Of a DNA stretch of 64,000 nt, positions 1-7,526 are shown one piece after another. The stretch is from Pseudomonadota bacterium. GTDB taxonomy: Bacteria > Desulfobacterota > Binatia > UBA9968. The translations under genes were made by a program, and so were the position numbers. The stretch covers positions 62,001-126,000 of the forward strand of contig JAJPJQ010000018.1 of NCBI GenBank assembly GCA_021324155.1. Reading direction: 5' to 3'. A model generated the notes under the pieces. The model saw only the letters and a list, made by a program, of their open reading frames with translations. It did not search any database and had not been told where the DNA came from. How positions within the stretch are numbered: position 1 is the stretch's first letter; each line of letters begins with the position of its first letter.

Positions 1-1
1 C

Positions 2-1171
2 GCAGAACGCCAGCGCCTTGAGCGGCAGCTCTTGCAAGCGCAGAAGATGGAAAGTATCGGCACCCTTGCGGGCGGAATCGCGCACGACTTCAACAATATA
101 TTGAATATTATTCAGGGATATTCCGCGCTGATTATGGAAACCTCGGGGGATCGGCGGAAGCTCCGCGAGAACGTCCAAGTCATTCGGGAAACCGTCGAGC
201 GGGGCGCCGTGCTGGTCCAGCAGCTGCTGACGGTCGCGCGCAAGACCGAAGTCAAATTCGAGCCCGTCGACATCGATGAGTTGCTGCGCAAAGTCGCCAA
301 ACTGACGGGCGAGACCTTTCCCAAGACGATCACGATCTCGCTCGAATTGCATTCGAATCTCCCACGAACGCAGGCGGATCCGAACCGGCTGGTACAGGCG
401 CTGCTCAATCTATGCGTCAATGCGCGCGACGCGATGAATGAGAGCGGAACGCTGACGCTGCGCAACGGCATCGTCTCCGGAAGTGACCTTCGGCATCGAT
501 TCCCGGATGCGGACGAGCAGCGGTATGTCTCGGTTGCTGTCGCAGATACAGGCCCGGGAATGGAAAAAAACATTCGCGACCACATCTTCGATCCATTTTT
601 CACGACCAAAGAACCAGGTAAAGGCACCGGGCTAGGTCTGCCGATGGCGTATAGTATAGTGCGGGATCATAATGGCTTCATCGACGTGCAAAGCGAGCCG
701 GGACGAGGCACGACCTTCTGCATTTACATTCCTTTGATTATTCCCGACGCGGGGAAAAGCGTCGTTCAAGAACTTGCGATAAATGAGATGCAAAGAAGCC
801 AAGAAAGCGGTCAAACGGTTCTTTTTGTCGAAGACGAACCCCACCAGGTCAACCTGATCCGCGACTTCTTGGAGCGGAGCGGTTATCGGGTGCTGATAGC
901 ACGGGACGGCGTGGAGGCGGTGAAAATTCACCATCATCACAGCGACCAGATCGCGGCCGTCATTCTGGATTTATCATTGCCCAAGCTCAACGGATGGGAC
1001 GCTTTTTTATCCATTAAGCAAAAGCAACCCACGGTGCGGACCATCTTGGCTACGGGCTATATAACTCCGGATCAACGCTCAATGATGTTGAGTGAAGGCG
1101 TGATCGATATACTTCCCAAGCCTTACGTGCCAAACGATCTACTAAAACGGCTCCGCGAGGTCATAACTTGA
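2..1171 (+). CDS. Hybrid sensor histidine kinase, 3' part (5' end outside window)
   Basis: The open frame enters from the left edge, so the start and any sensor domain are missing. Numbering from the TTG at base 32, the H-box GGIAHDFNN puts the phosphoacceptor His at 18. The N-box is near 121-136, the G1 box DTGPGM at 172-177, the F-box IFDPFFTTK at 185-193 and the G2 box GKGTGLGL at 196-203. A receiver domain follows, with the acidic EDE near 267, phosphoacceptor Asp313 and the conserved Lys near 362. It should autophosphorylate and pass phosphate to its own receiver; no DNA-binding output domain is attached. The upstream residues [18 protein letters not shown] are typical of a PAS-to-HisKA linker. 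Confidence in family is high; the signal is unknown. Confidence 0.93.
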   Translation, partial: AERQRLERQLLQAQKMESIGTLAGGIAHDFNNILNIIQGYSALIMETSGDRRKLRENVQVIRETVERGAVLVQQLLTVARKTEVKFEPVDIDELLRKVAKLTGETFPKTITISLELHSNLPRTQADPNRLVQALLNLCVNARDAMNESGTLTLRNGIVSGSDLRHRFPDADEQRYVSVAVADTGPGMEKNIRDHIFDPFFTTKEPGKGTGLGLPMAYSIVRDHNGFIDVQSEPGRGTTFCIYIPLIIPDAGKSVVQELAINEMQRSQESGQTVLFVEDEPHQVNLIRDFLERSGYRVLIARDGVEAVKIHHHHSDQIAAVILDLSLPKLNGWDAFLSIKQKQPTVRTILATGYITPDQRSMMLSEGVIDILPKPYVPNDLLKRLREVIT

Positions 1172-1374
1172 TTTGGTCCCCGCGAGCAGGCTTGAAGGCG
1201 AGCCTCGGCGTTCCTATGAACGTGAATCGTTGTGTTGAATTACCTCGTGAGCGTCTGGCGGTCCGGGATTATTTTGCACAACGGACTGGCCATTCTTTTA
1301 TTAGCGTCTTTCTCTTAGCCGGCGGTTTAGTATCCCAAATGTATCCAGACCCAGCCAGAAGCAGCCGAAACTAA

Positions 1375-1411
1375 AGAAAAAGGCCGGCGCCGCTACGAGG
1401 GAACGGCCTTG
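1375..1411 (-). terminator. Hairpin terminator ending the methanol dehydrogenase/oxidase operon
   Basis: A 7-bp stem (AAGGCCG at 1380-1386 with CGGCCTT at 1404-1410) is followed, read on the minus strand, by TTTCTTTAG. It lies about 30 bases past the last minus-strand frame. On the plus strand it is followed by GCTTTCTT, so it may also stop the kinase transcript. The bases 1172-1374 hold no gene I can support. Confidence 0.5.
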
Positions 1412-1441
1412 CTTTCTTGCCCATGTAGCTCAGGGAAAAAT

Positions 1442-1654
1442 CTACGGATCTGGTTGGGGGTTAAAATCCTCCTGTTGCGCCATATCCGGCAAGTTGCGCC
1501 CGCCAAGTTTTAGGTCGCTCCGAGTTTCCCAGGTCGTTTCCAAGACATTCAGGCCGTGGATCTCACGTGCGCGCAGTCGCCGCGACTCGCCGAACATCTC
1601 ACGTGATCGAGACTTGAACAGCGCTGGGGTAATTGCTTTTCGTCGACCATTCAC
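1442..1654 (-). CDS. Small hypothetical protein, last gene of the operon
   Basis: A 70-residue frame starts at a GTG that overlaps the stop of the gene before it (GTGA), the same coupling seen through this operon. The product is charged and hydrophilic, with an Arg-rich first half and a tail ending near Pro-Asp-Pro; no domain is recognised. Third-codon GC is lower than in the neighbours, so it may be non-coding. The coupling and the terminator just beyond it are the main support. Confidence 0.35.
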   Translation of the reverse strand: MNGRRKAITPALFKSRSREMFGESRRLRAREIHGLNVLETTWETRSDLKLGGRNLPDMAQQEDFNPQPDP

Positions 1655-1920
1655 CGGGCGGAACGCGTCTTGCCTTTTTCCGTTGGACTGACAATCAGTA
1701 TCCCGGCGTGGATTTTTCTAACCGATTCCCACGAAATTCGCTCGCGCACCACTCTTTTAAGGCCAAGGCGCTCCGCCAGTCCGCCGTAGCCATAGACGAA
1801 CTCACGGATGTCCGCCTCGTTCGTTTGCGGCTTGGGTTCGCAGCGGAGATCGATTAGATGTCCGAGCCTCCGGCCTCCCTCGTCGGCGATTTCCAAAAAT
1901 AAGAGATCGGATAGCTTCAT
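1651..1920 (-). CDS. PRC-barrel-like small protein (second copy)
   Basis: An 89-residue protein beginning MKLSDLLFLEI; the ATG is chosen because it overlaps the upstream stop as ATGA. The segment with GRRLGHLIDLRCE resembles the start of a PRC-barrel strand pair, a small beta-barrel fold often found in ribosome-maturation and membrane-associated proteins. The previous gene encodes a clearer PRC-barrel, so the two may form a heterodimer. Its place directly after a transporter suggests a cytoplasmic accessory to that transporter, which is inference. There is no signal peptide or membrane segment. Confidence 0.6.
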   Translation of the reverse strand: MKLSDLLFLEIADEGGRRLGHLIDLRCEPKPQTNEADIREFVYGYGGLAERLGLKRVVRERISWESVRKIHAGILIVSPTEKGKTRSAR

Positions 1921-2279
1921 GATCGTAAAACTTTTCTCATGAAACGCGCTGCTTTGCGATCCGCCTTCCCGAGCCCCAACTCGGCGGCGGTAGACCTTAA
2001 CTTGATTGTCGGAGTGATTTCCTCGACCTGTTCCCATGCAACGGCCACAGTGGAACGGCGGAAGAACTTCCCTGCTATGAGCGCCAGCAGGGCAGGCAGG
2101 CGTGGCATCCAGGCGCCCGGCCCGACGTGCAGGGCTTTCACGCGCAACGGTCCGCCGAGATCGCCCTCGATCTCAATGTCGTCGACTTTGCCGCAGGGCA
2201 TGTCCTCGCTGTCCACGATCATGTGGTCGAGCACCTGACCGGCGAGATCGAAATAATCCGGATTATCCTTTGCCGCCAT
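1917..2279 (-). CDS. PRC-barrel domain protein
   Basis: A 120-residue soluble protein. The stretch DHMIVDSEDMPCGKVDDIEI (residues about 18-37) is a typical PRC-barrel opening: a short strand, an acidic turn, then G-K-V-D-D-I. The C-terminal third is basic and likely helical. The gene overlaps the transporter gene upstream by 17 bases and the next small gene by ATGA, so translation is probably coupled. Its function is unknown. PRC-barrels often bind RNA or scaffold membrane proteins; a partner role for the transporter is inferred from position only. Confidence 0.72.
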   Translation of the reverse strand: MAAKDNPDYFDLAGQVLDHMIVDSEDMPCGKVDDIEIEGDLGGPLRVKALHVGPGAWMPRLPALLALIAGKFFRRSTVAVAWEQVEEITPTIKLRSTAAELGLGKADRKAARFMRKVLRS

Positions 2280-3504
2280 GGGTTACGATGAGTAGGGGGA
2301 CTGCGGCCAGCGCCGCCAGAGTGCTGACGATCAAGTAAAACCAGCCGAGAACGTTCGCCAACCGGCCATTGGCGAATTTTCCCATTATCGCTTTGTTTCT
2401 CGCCACGGCGACGACCGGCAGGTACGTCAGCGGCAGAATGACGATCGAGAAGACGATCGAGTATTCGACCAGTTCGACGGGATCTATTCCGGTGAGCGTC
2501 AGCAGGGCGGCGAGAGAGAAAACGACAATCCAGGCGAAATAAAAACGCGCGGCATTTTTCGGGCCGCGGAACTTGCCCCAAGGCCACCCCCAGAATTGCG
2601 CGAAGCTGTAAGCCGCCGAGAGCGCCGTCTCGATCGCCGCGCCGGAGAAGGCGAAAAACATCCCAGCCAGGGCCGCCGCTAGGCCGACCTTGCCGTACAG
2701 CTCCATGGGGCCCAGCGCGGCAGCGCCTGGGAGCAGCGCGTCGGCGATGCCGTGCGGGCGGAGATATTCCGCGCCGACTCCAATCAGGCTCGCCGCCAGC
2801 AGCGAGCCAAGGGCGAAGCCTAGTCCCGAGGTGAAGCGGTTGACGGTGATGTCTGTCGGCTTCCAGCGGTCTTCGACGCCGCCGGCGTTATAGAAATAAA
2901 TCTCGTACGGCAGCATGATCGCGCTAAAAAGCGCCACGGCGAAATAGGCGTAGAGAAAATAATCGCTTTGTTCTCGAACCTCCGGAACGTTCGGCGCTAA
3001 ACCGGCAGCGACCCGGGACCAATCGGGCTGAAGCGCGACTGCCGAAAAGATGAAAATCACCATAAAAAGGCCAAGCAGCCCGAAGGTACGCTCGATCCAT
3101 TTGAAGGGCAAAAACCACACCGCGGCGAGCAGGAAGAAGAGAACGAGAAAAATCAGGAAACGGTAAGGCCAGCCGAGGAACAATTTTAATATAATGGCAA
3201 TGCCGCCTATCTCTGAAGCGCAGGTCATGACATTAACGAGATTCGCCGCTACCAGCGTCGCCAGACCCGCGGCGAACCCGATCCGGTCACGGACGATATC
3301 GAAGATTCCGAGATGGGTCACCGCGGCGATCCGGCCGGCCATCTCGCCGTAGACAATGACGCCGACCGTGCCGAAGAGCATGATCCACAACAGACTGTAG
3401 CCGAATTTGGCACCTGCGTTCAGGGTGAAGACGAGCTCGCCGATATCGACGAAGCCGCCCATCGCGCTGAGGATGCCGAGAAAGAGTTCGAGGAGGTTGT
3501 GCAT
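2263..3504 (-). CDS. Divergent Nramp-family metal transporter
   Basis: A 413-residue protein with about eleven hydrophobic segments. Segment 1 reads VDIGELVFTLNAGAKFGY, which aligns with the MntH stretch around DPGN: the Asp is kept, Pro becomes Ile and the metal-binding Asn becomes Glu. Segment 6 reads MLPYEIYFYN where classical Nramps have MPH-x-x-Y: Met becomes Leu and His becomes Tyr. The fold is Nramp, but the metal site has a harder, more carboxylate character, so Mn/Fe selectivity should not be assumed. It starts 9 bases after the previous stop and overlaps the PRC-barrel gene. Location in a lanthanide-type dehydrogenase operon makes a role in metal supply conceivable but unproven. Confidence 0.82.
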   Translation of the reverse strand: MHNLLELFLGILSAMGGFVDIGELVFTLNAGAKFGYSLLWIMLFGTVGVIVYGEMAGRIAAVTHLGIFDIVRDRIGFAAGLATLVAANLVNVMTCASEIGGIAIILKLFLGWPYRFLIFLVLFFLLAAVWFLPFKWIERTFGLLGLFMVIFIFSAVALQPDWSRVAAGLAPNVPEVREQSDYFLYAYFAVALFSAIMLPYEIYFYNAGGVEDRWKPTDITVNRFTSGLGFALGSLLAASLIGVGAEYLRPHGIADALLPGAAALGPMELYGKVGLAAALAGMFFAFSGAAIETALSAAYSFAQFWGWPWGKFRGPKNAARFYFAWIVVFSLAALLTLTGIDPVELVEYSIVFSIVILPLTYLPVVAVARNKAIMGKFANGRLANVLGWFYLIVSTLAALAAVPLLIVTHGGKG

Positions 3505-3513
3505 GCGCCGTCG

Positions 3514-3978
3514 TTATGCGGCGACCGCCTGCTCCAAAGACCACAGCTGCCGCGCGAGGTCTTCGAGCTCTCGTTTCGCCATTGCCGTTTCTTCGCGTGC
3601 GCCGAAAGCCGAGCCGAGCTTCGAGAGTTCGGCGCGGCTAGCGCGCGCGAGCTGGACGGCGACAGCGAGTTTGCTTTCGATTTCGCTTTTCGGCTCCGCC
3701 ATAGAGAGTTTTTGTAAAGTTTTGTCGACTCTATCTTGCAGCATATTCAATTGCTTGCGAAAGAACGTCGCCGTCATTTTCCCTTGCGCCGCTACCCCCG
3801 CGATGAGGGCAGCTTGTGCGACCACCGAGCGAAGGTCGCCTGCCTCGATTTTCAAACCCGCGGCGTCAAGCGACTTGTTAAGTGTTCGAGTGAATAGGAA
3901 AAGCAAGCCGATGGCGAAGAATAAAAGAAGCGCGCTCTCGAGCCGGACGTGCGATCCTCTTTTTCTGAGTCGCGGCAT
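3514..3978 (-). CDS. Membrane-anchored hypothetical protein
   Basis: A 154-residue protein starting MPRLRK. This ATG is preferred because it sits 2 bases after the upstream stop, whereas a longer frame would run into that gene. After a short basic N-terminus comes one strong membrane helix (ESALLLFFAIGLLFLF). The remaining 120 residues are alpha-helical and rich in Ala, Lys, Glu and Gln, suggesting a coiled-coil facing the periplasm. No family is recognised. It lies between the DoxX-propeller and Nramp genes with tight spacing, so it is probably a structural partner of one of them. Confidence 0.68.
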   Translation of the reverse strand: MPRLRKRGSHVRLESALLLFFAIGLLFLFTRTLNKSLDAAGLKIEAGDLRSVVAQAALIAGVAAQGKMTATFFRKQLNMLQDRVDKTLQKLSMAEPKSEIESKLAVAVQLARASRAELSKLGSAFGAREETAMAKRELEDLARQLWSLEQAVAA

Positions 3979-3980
3979 AT

Positions 3981-5423
3981 CTAGTCGAGGGCGACAACCG
4001 CCACGCCCCATGGGAGCGTGCCCGCTGGAATTCGTGCGGCCACGGCATCGGTCATGGTGTCGATCACGACGACTTCGTTCGCTCGGCCGACGGTTAGATA
4101 GATGAATCGCTTATCGGGCGTCCGCGCCATCCACCAGGATCGCGGTCCGGTCGGGATGATCGTCATCGGCTTCAGCGTCGTGCTGTCGAGAATACGGACT
4201 TCACCCGAGCCGCCATGTGAGACATAAAGCCGCGCTCCGTCGGCGCTGATAATGATATCGACGGGCCGCTGCCCGCCTGTCGCGCCACTTTCTAAGACCT
4301 GTTGTTTTGCAATATCGATGTTCGACACGACGTGCGCCTGCTCGCTCGCGACGTACAGCCGGCGTGAATCGGCCGTAAAGCGCATGCCGCGCGGGTTCTT
4401 CGGCACTTCGACCTTTCTGGCGAGAATTCCCGCGGCGGTGTCGTAAAGATAAATATCGTTCGACGTCTCGTTCGATATCGCGACCCACTTACCGTCTGGC
4501 GACACGACGGCGGTTTCCGGCTCGGTGCCGACGTCGAGGCGCTGAAGGATTTGCCGCGTCGCCACGTCGATGATGGTGAGCGCCGAGTCATTCTCGTTGA
4601 CGGCATAGAGCCGTCCGCGCGCGTCGATAGCCATTCCCTCGGGGTCGACGCCTGCCGGCAGCGTATCGACGACTTGTAGTGAACGTGTGTCGATCACGCT
4701 GACGTTGTTACTGTCGCTATTCGCGACGTAAACGCGAAGTCCATCGGCAGCGGCCGCAATACCGCGCGGCCGTTTCCCCACGGGAATCGTCTGCATAACC
4801 TTGTTGTCGCTGCCGCGAATGACGGTTACATCGTTCGACTTCTCATTCGTGACAAAGACGTGCACCTCGGCGGCGGCTGTGAGCGGTAGACAAACGACAG
4901 CGGCGAACGCCATAAATATGCGGAGCCACTTTCGGCGCGAAAGCGTCCGGCGTTTAAGCGCAAACCCATCGAGCCCCCACGCGCGTCCGGCATGCGCCGC
5001 CACGAACATGATCATTGCACTCGCCAGCATGACGTGAAATCCTTGCTGGCCGAAGCTCATCCATTGCGTCGCGAGTCCATAATTGATCGTCAGAAAAAGT
5101 CCGAGCAGCGACGCGATTCCAACACAGCATCCGAGGATCAGCGCAAAGCCCACGATCACCTCCGCGTACGCTTGCAGTTCTGCAAACAGCCGCGCATGCG
5201 GCAGCACGACATTTTCGAGGAAGTCCTTGTACCAGCCAATGGGGTTGCCGACTGCAAATTCGCTCACGCGCTTCGGTTGAAAACCAACGAAGCGCGGCGA
5301 CACAGCAATATAAGGCAGAACGCCCCAGGCAAGCTGAATCGTGAGTTTCGTCCAGACGGCTTTTAAAAACCACAACCCGACAACGATCCGCAAGAAAACG
5401 ATGCACGTTTCCGGCGCGAACAT
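3981..5423 (-). CDS. DoxX-like membrane domain fused to a YVTN-type beta-propeller
   Basis: A 480-residue protein. The first 170 residues carry four hydrophobic segments in the DoxX/TQO-small-subunit pattern. After a second hydrophobic stretch near residue 200, the rest is a seven-bladed propeller built of YVTN/PQQ-associated repeats such as VYVANSDSNNVSVID, LYAVNENDSALTIID and IYLTVGRANEVVVID. Such propellers accompany PQQ-dependent catabolic enzymes and are exported, so the propeller is likely periplasmic. The ATG at 5423 falls 25 bases after the previous stop; a longer frame to 5489 would overlap that gene. A role passing electrons or docking the dehydrogenase is inference; no heme or metal motif is visible. 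Confidence 0.8.
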   Translation of the reverse strand: MFAPETCIVFLRIVVGLWFLKAVWTKLTIQLAWGVLPYIAVSPRFVGFQPKRVSEFAVGNPIGWYKDFLENVVLPHARLFAELQAYAEVIVGFALILGCCVGIASLLGLFLTINYGLATQWMSFGQQGFHVMLASAMIMFVAAHAGRAWGLDGFALKRRTLSRRKWLRIFMAFAAVVCLPLTAAAEVHVFVTNEKSNDVTVIRGSDNKVMQTIPVGKRPRGIAAAADGLRVYVANSDSNNVSVIDTRSLQVVDTLPAGVDPEGMAIDARGRLYAVNENDSALTIIDVATRQILQRLDVGTEPETAVVSPDGKWVAISNETSNDIYLYDTAAGILARKVEVPKNPRGMRFTADSRRLYVASEQAHVVSNIDIAKQQVLESGATGGQRPVDIIISADGARLYVSHGGSGEVRILDSTTLKPMTIIPTGPRSWWMARTPDKRFIYLTVGRANEVVVIDTMTDAVAARIPAGTLPWGVAVVALD

Positions 5424-5448
5424 CCGTTGCGCCGGCTCGGCATGTACA

Positions 5449-6567
5449 TTATTTGAGCGTATATAAGTACGCTGCGATATCGCGCGCATCGGTATCCGTT
5501 ACCCCCATGTCAGGCATCGGCGTCGGCGATCGAATGCTCTGCGGTTTTTGAATCCACTCGACAAGATTTTTCGGACTGTTCTGCCGGCCGGCCACGTAGG
5601 AGCGGCCGGCGATGCCGTTCAGCGGCGGGCCGACCGTGGCGTTCGCGCCGGGAATCCCCGGGATCGTATGGCAGGTCCAGCAGCCGTATTGCTGGATTTT
5701 TTCTCTGCCCCGGTCGGCGTCGCCGCCGGTCAATGCGGCCGCTGTGGCCCGCGTATCATTGCATGCATTAAGAAACAGGGCGGAGCCGAGTACCATGATG
5801 ACGGCGCCGGATACGCGCGGCACGCGCGAGGCGAGCATGCGCTCGCGCGTCGCGACGCGCCGTTCGGTCTCCGCCAACCAGCGCCCAACGAGGAAGAGGG
5901 CTGTGACGGCGAGCACGACGCCGCCCGGCACCCACATGACGAGCCCGGCGAGCTGTTGATCGGCGAGCGCTGCCGGGCTGGTGCCATAAATGGGATACCA
6001 GATTAGCGGCGACAAAAAGAGCAAAGCACCGAGAACATTCTTGTGGAGTGAAGTCGCGAACACATAAAGCGCCGCCGCGCCGGCCCCGAGGCGCCGGTCC
6101 AAGGCGGCGCGCCAAAAAAGCAAAGCCGTGCCAAGAAAGCACATGTGCTCGATCGCATGAAGAAACGGAGTCGCTAGCGCCGCCTGGTAAACAGTGGGCA
6201 CATGCCACGCCCAGATGGCGGTTCCGTGAAGCGCCCACGCGACGGGCATGTTGATCCGGAGCATCCGCAGCCACCACACCAGCGCACGCCGGCGACGCCG
6301 TGGGGTGAGCGCGACGATTGCGAGTTCCAGGTGTCCGGCGGCGAGGAGTGGAGCGGCGACGACCATCAATAGCTCGTGCTGCGCCATATGCGCCGTGAGG
6401 CTCCCATCGGCCCATTCCTCGAGCGGCGACGCGAGCGCAAACACTACGACCACCCAGCCGGCGCAGAAGGCGGCGACCTCGCTGCGTCCGCCGGCCTTCG
6501 CGGTCCTAATCGCGAATGCGTAAATCAGCGCGAAAGCCACAAGCCCGGATAGAAGCGCGAAGTCCAT
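5449..6567 (-). CDS. ctaG: CtaG-type oxidase assembly protein fused to cytochrome c
   Basis: A 372-residue protein. Residues 1-235 are a caa3-CtaG domain with about seven membrane helices and the conserved histidines (MAQHELLM near 61, AWHVPTVYQ near 120, EHMCFLG near 140), known to help insert copper into cytochrome oxidase. After a further hydrophobic segment ending LFLNAC comes a cytochrome c domain with the heme motif CWTCH at 296-300 and a likely axial Met in PTPMPDMG. The gene starts 3 bases after the previous stop. The fused heme domain suggests direct electron transfer in addition to assembly, or simple co-tethering. Confidence 0.87.
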   Translation of the reverse strand: MDFALLSGLVAFALIYAFAIRTAKAGGRSEVAAFCAGWVVVVFALASPLEEWADGSLTAHMAQHELLMVVAAPLLAAGHLELAIVALTPRRRRRALVWWLRMLRINMPVAWALHGTAIWAWHVPTVYQAALATPFLHAIEHMCFLGTALLFWRAALDRRLGAGAAALYVFATSLHKNVLGALLFLSPLIWYPIYGTSPAALADQQLAGLVMWVPGGVVLAVTALFLVGRWLAETERRVATRERMLASRVPRVSGAVIMVLGSALFLNACNDTRATAAALTGGDADRGREKIQQYGCWTCHTIPGIPGANATVGPPLNGIAGRSYVAGRQNSPKNLVEWIQKPQSIRSPTPMPDMGVTDTDARDIAAYLYTLK

Positions 6568-6570
6568 CGT

Positions 6571-6909
6571 CTACTCGCACGGCTGCAGAATAAAAATCGG
6601 GATCGTGTTTGCGATCAGCACCAAAATGAAGAACGCCGACATGCCGAGGCCCGTGAGCGCGAGAAAACGGCTCCTGCCGATGATTCCCGGTCCGTCTGTG
6701 ACCGCCGATGACCCGAACATCCGCCATGAGCGCCACGCCGTGGCGGCCACAGCGATCGTCAAGACAATGGCTGCCGCCGCAACGATGCCTAGAATGCTCT
6801 TGTCGATGCGAGTGCAGAGAGACGTTGCCAGGACGTAGTTGAGCTGAAGAAACACGAACCATACGATCGGTCCGCCGAGCAGTCCAAGCCAAAGAGCGCG
6901 AAAACTCAT
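6571..6909 (-). CDS. Small membrane protein of the oxidase operon
   Basis: A 112-residue protein with three predicted membrane helices (about 8-28, 40-58 and 85-106). It overlaps the subunit III gene by ATGA and is followed 3 bases later by ctaG. Position and size fit an accessory subunit IV-like component of the oxidase, but no motif identifies it. Two Cys (in SLCTRID and near the C-terminus) could form a periplasmic disulfide. Confidence 0.7.
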   Translation of the reverse strand: MSFRALWLGLLGGPIVWFVFLQLNYVLATSLCTRIDKSILGIVAAAAIVLTIAVAATAWRSWRMFGSSAVTDGPGIIGRSRFLALTGLGMSAFFILVLIANTIPIFILQPCE

Positions 6910-7526
6910 AAGAGCCTCGGTGCGAAATAAAGGATCGCATAGATCGGCAGCCAGCCCAGCACGACAAAGTACCAGTACACGGCGTTAGCGTTGGTGTCGG
7001 TGAAATGTTTTCGCTCGACGGGACCGGCGAACATGAGCAGCGTGATGAGCAGGTTTTCGAGCGTCGAGGAGATGACGTGGGCCGTATGCATGCCCAGCAT
7101 CGTCCAGACAACCGAGCCATAAGCATTGAAGTCCCAGCGAATATGCATGGCGCGGAATTCGAAGAACCTAAGCGCAAGGGAGACGAATCCGATAACGCTG
7201 CAGATCGCGAGCGCAACAAAAACCGCCCGGCGCCGCTCTTCGAGACCGGCGCGATGCGCGATGCGCATCGGCCAAATGCTCGCAATGAGCAGCGCCATAT
7301 TGGCGCTGCCGGCGAAAAGATCGGGGTTCGGAGTGCCCGACGGCGGCCAGACGGTAAAATTTTGTTTAAGGTAAAAATATGTCGCGGCGAGGATCGCGAA
7401 CATCGTGCCTTCGATCAGCAGCAAGCCGATGACCCCCCACCAAATCGTCGCGTGCGGCCCGAACTTGATCGGCGGCAGCTCGGAGACATCGAAGGCCGCC
7501 GATGTATTGATTGTAGGAGCTCTCAT
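6906..7526 (-). CDS. ctaE: Cytochrome c oxidase subunit III
   Basis: A 206-residue, five-helix subunit III of the short bacterial type (the first two helices of the long form are absent). Diagnostic features are LIEGTMFAILAATYFYL in the first helix, HIRWDFNAYGSVVW and MLGMHTAHVISS in the middle, and VYWYFVVLGWLPIYAILYF at the C-terminus. It binds no redox centre itself but stabilises subunit I. It overlaps the subunit I gene by ATGA and the next small gene by ATGA, so the stoichiometry is probably set by translational coupling. Confidence 0.93.
   Translation of the reverse strand: MRAPTINTSAAFDVSELPPIKFGPHATIWWGVIGLLLIEGTMFAILAATYFYLKQNFTVWPPSGTPNPDLFAGSANMALLIASIWPMRIAHRAGLEERRRAVFVALAICSVIGFVSLALRFFEFRAMHIRWDFNAYGSVVWTMLGMHTAHVISSTLENLLITLLMFAGPVERKHFTDTNANAVYWYFVVLGWLPIYAILYFAPRLL

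Noticed and set aside
1168-1374. Short plus-strand frame after the kinase
   Set aside because: No ribosome site, no domain and mixed composition; overlaps the kinase stop only by chance.
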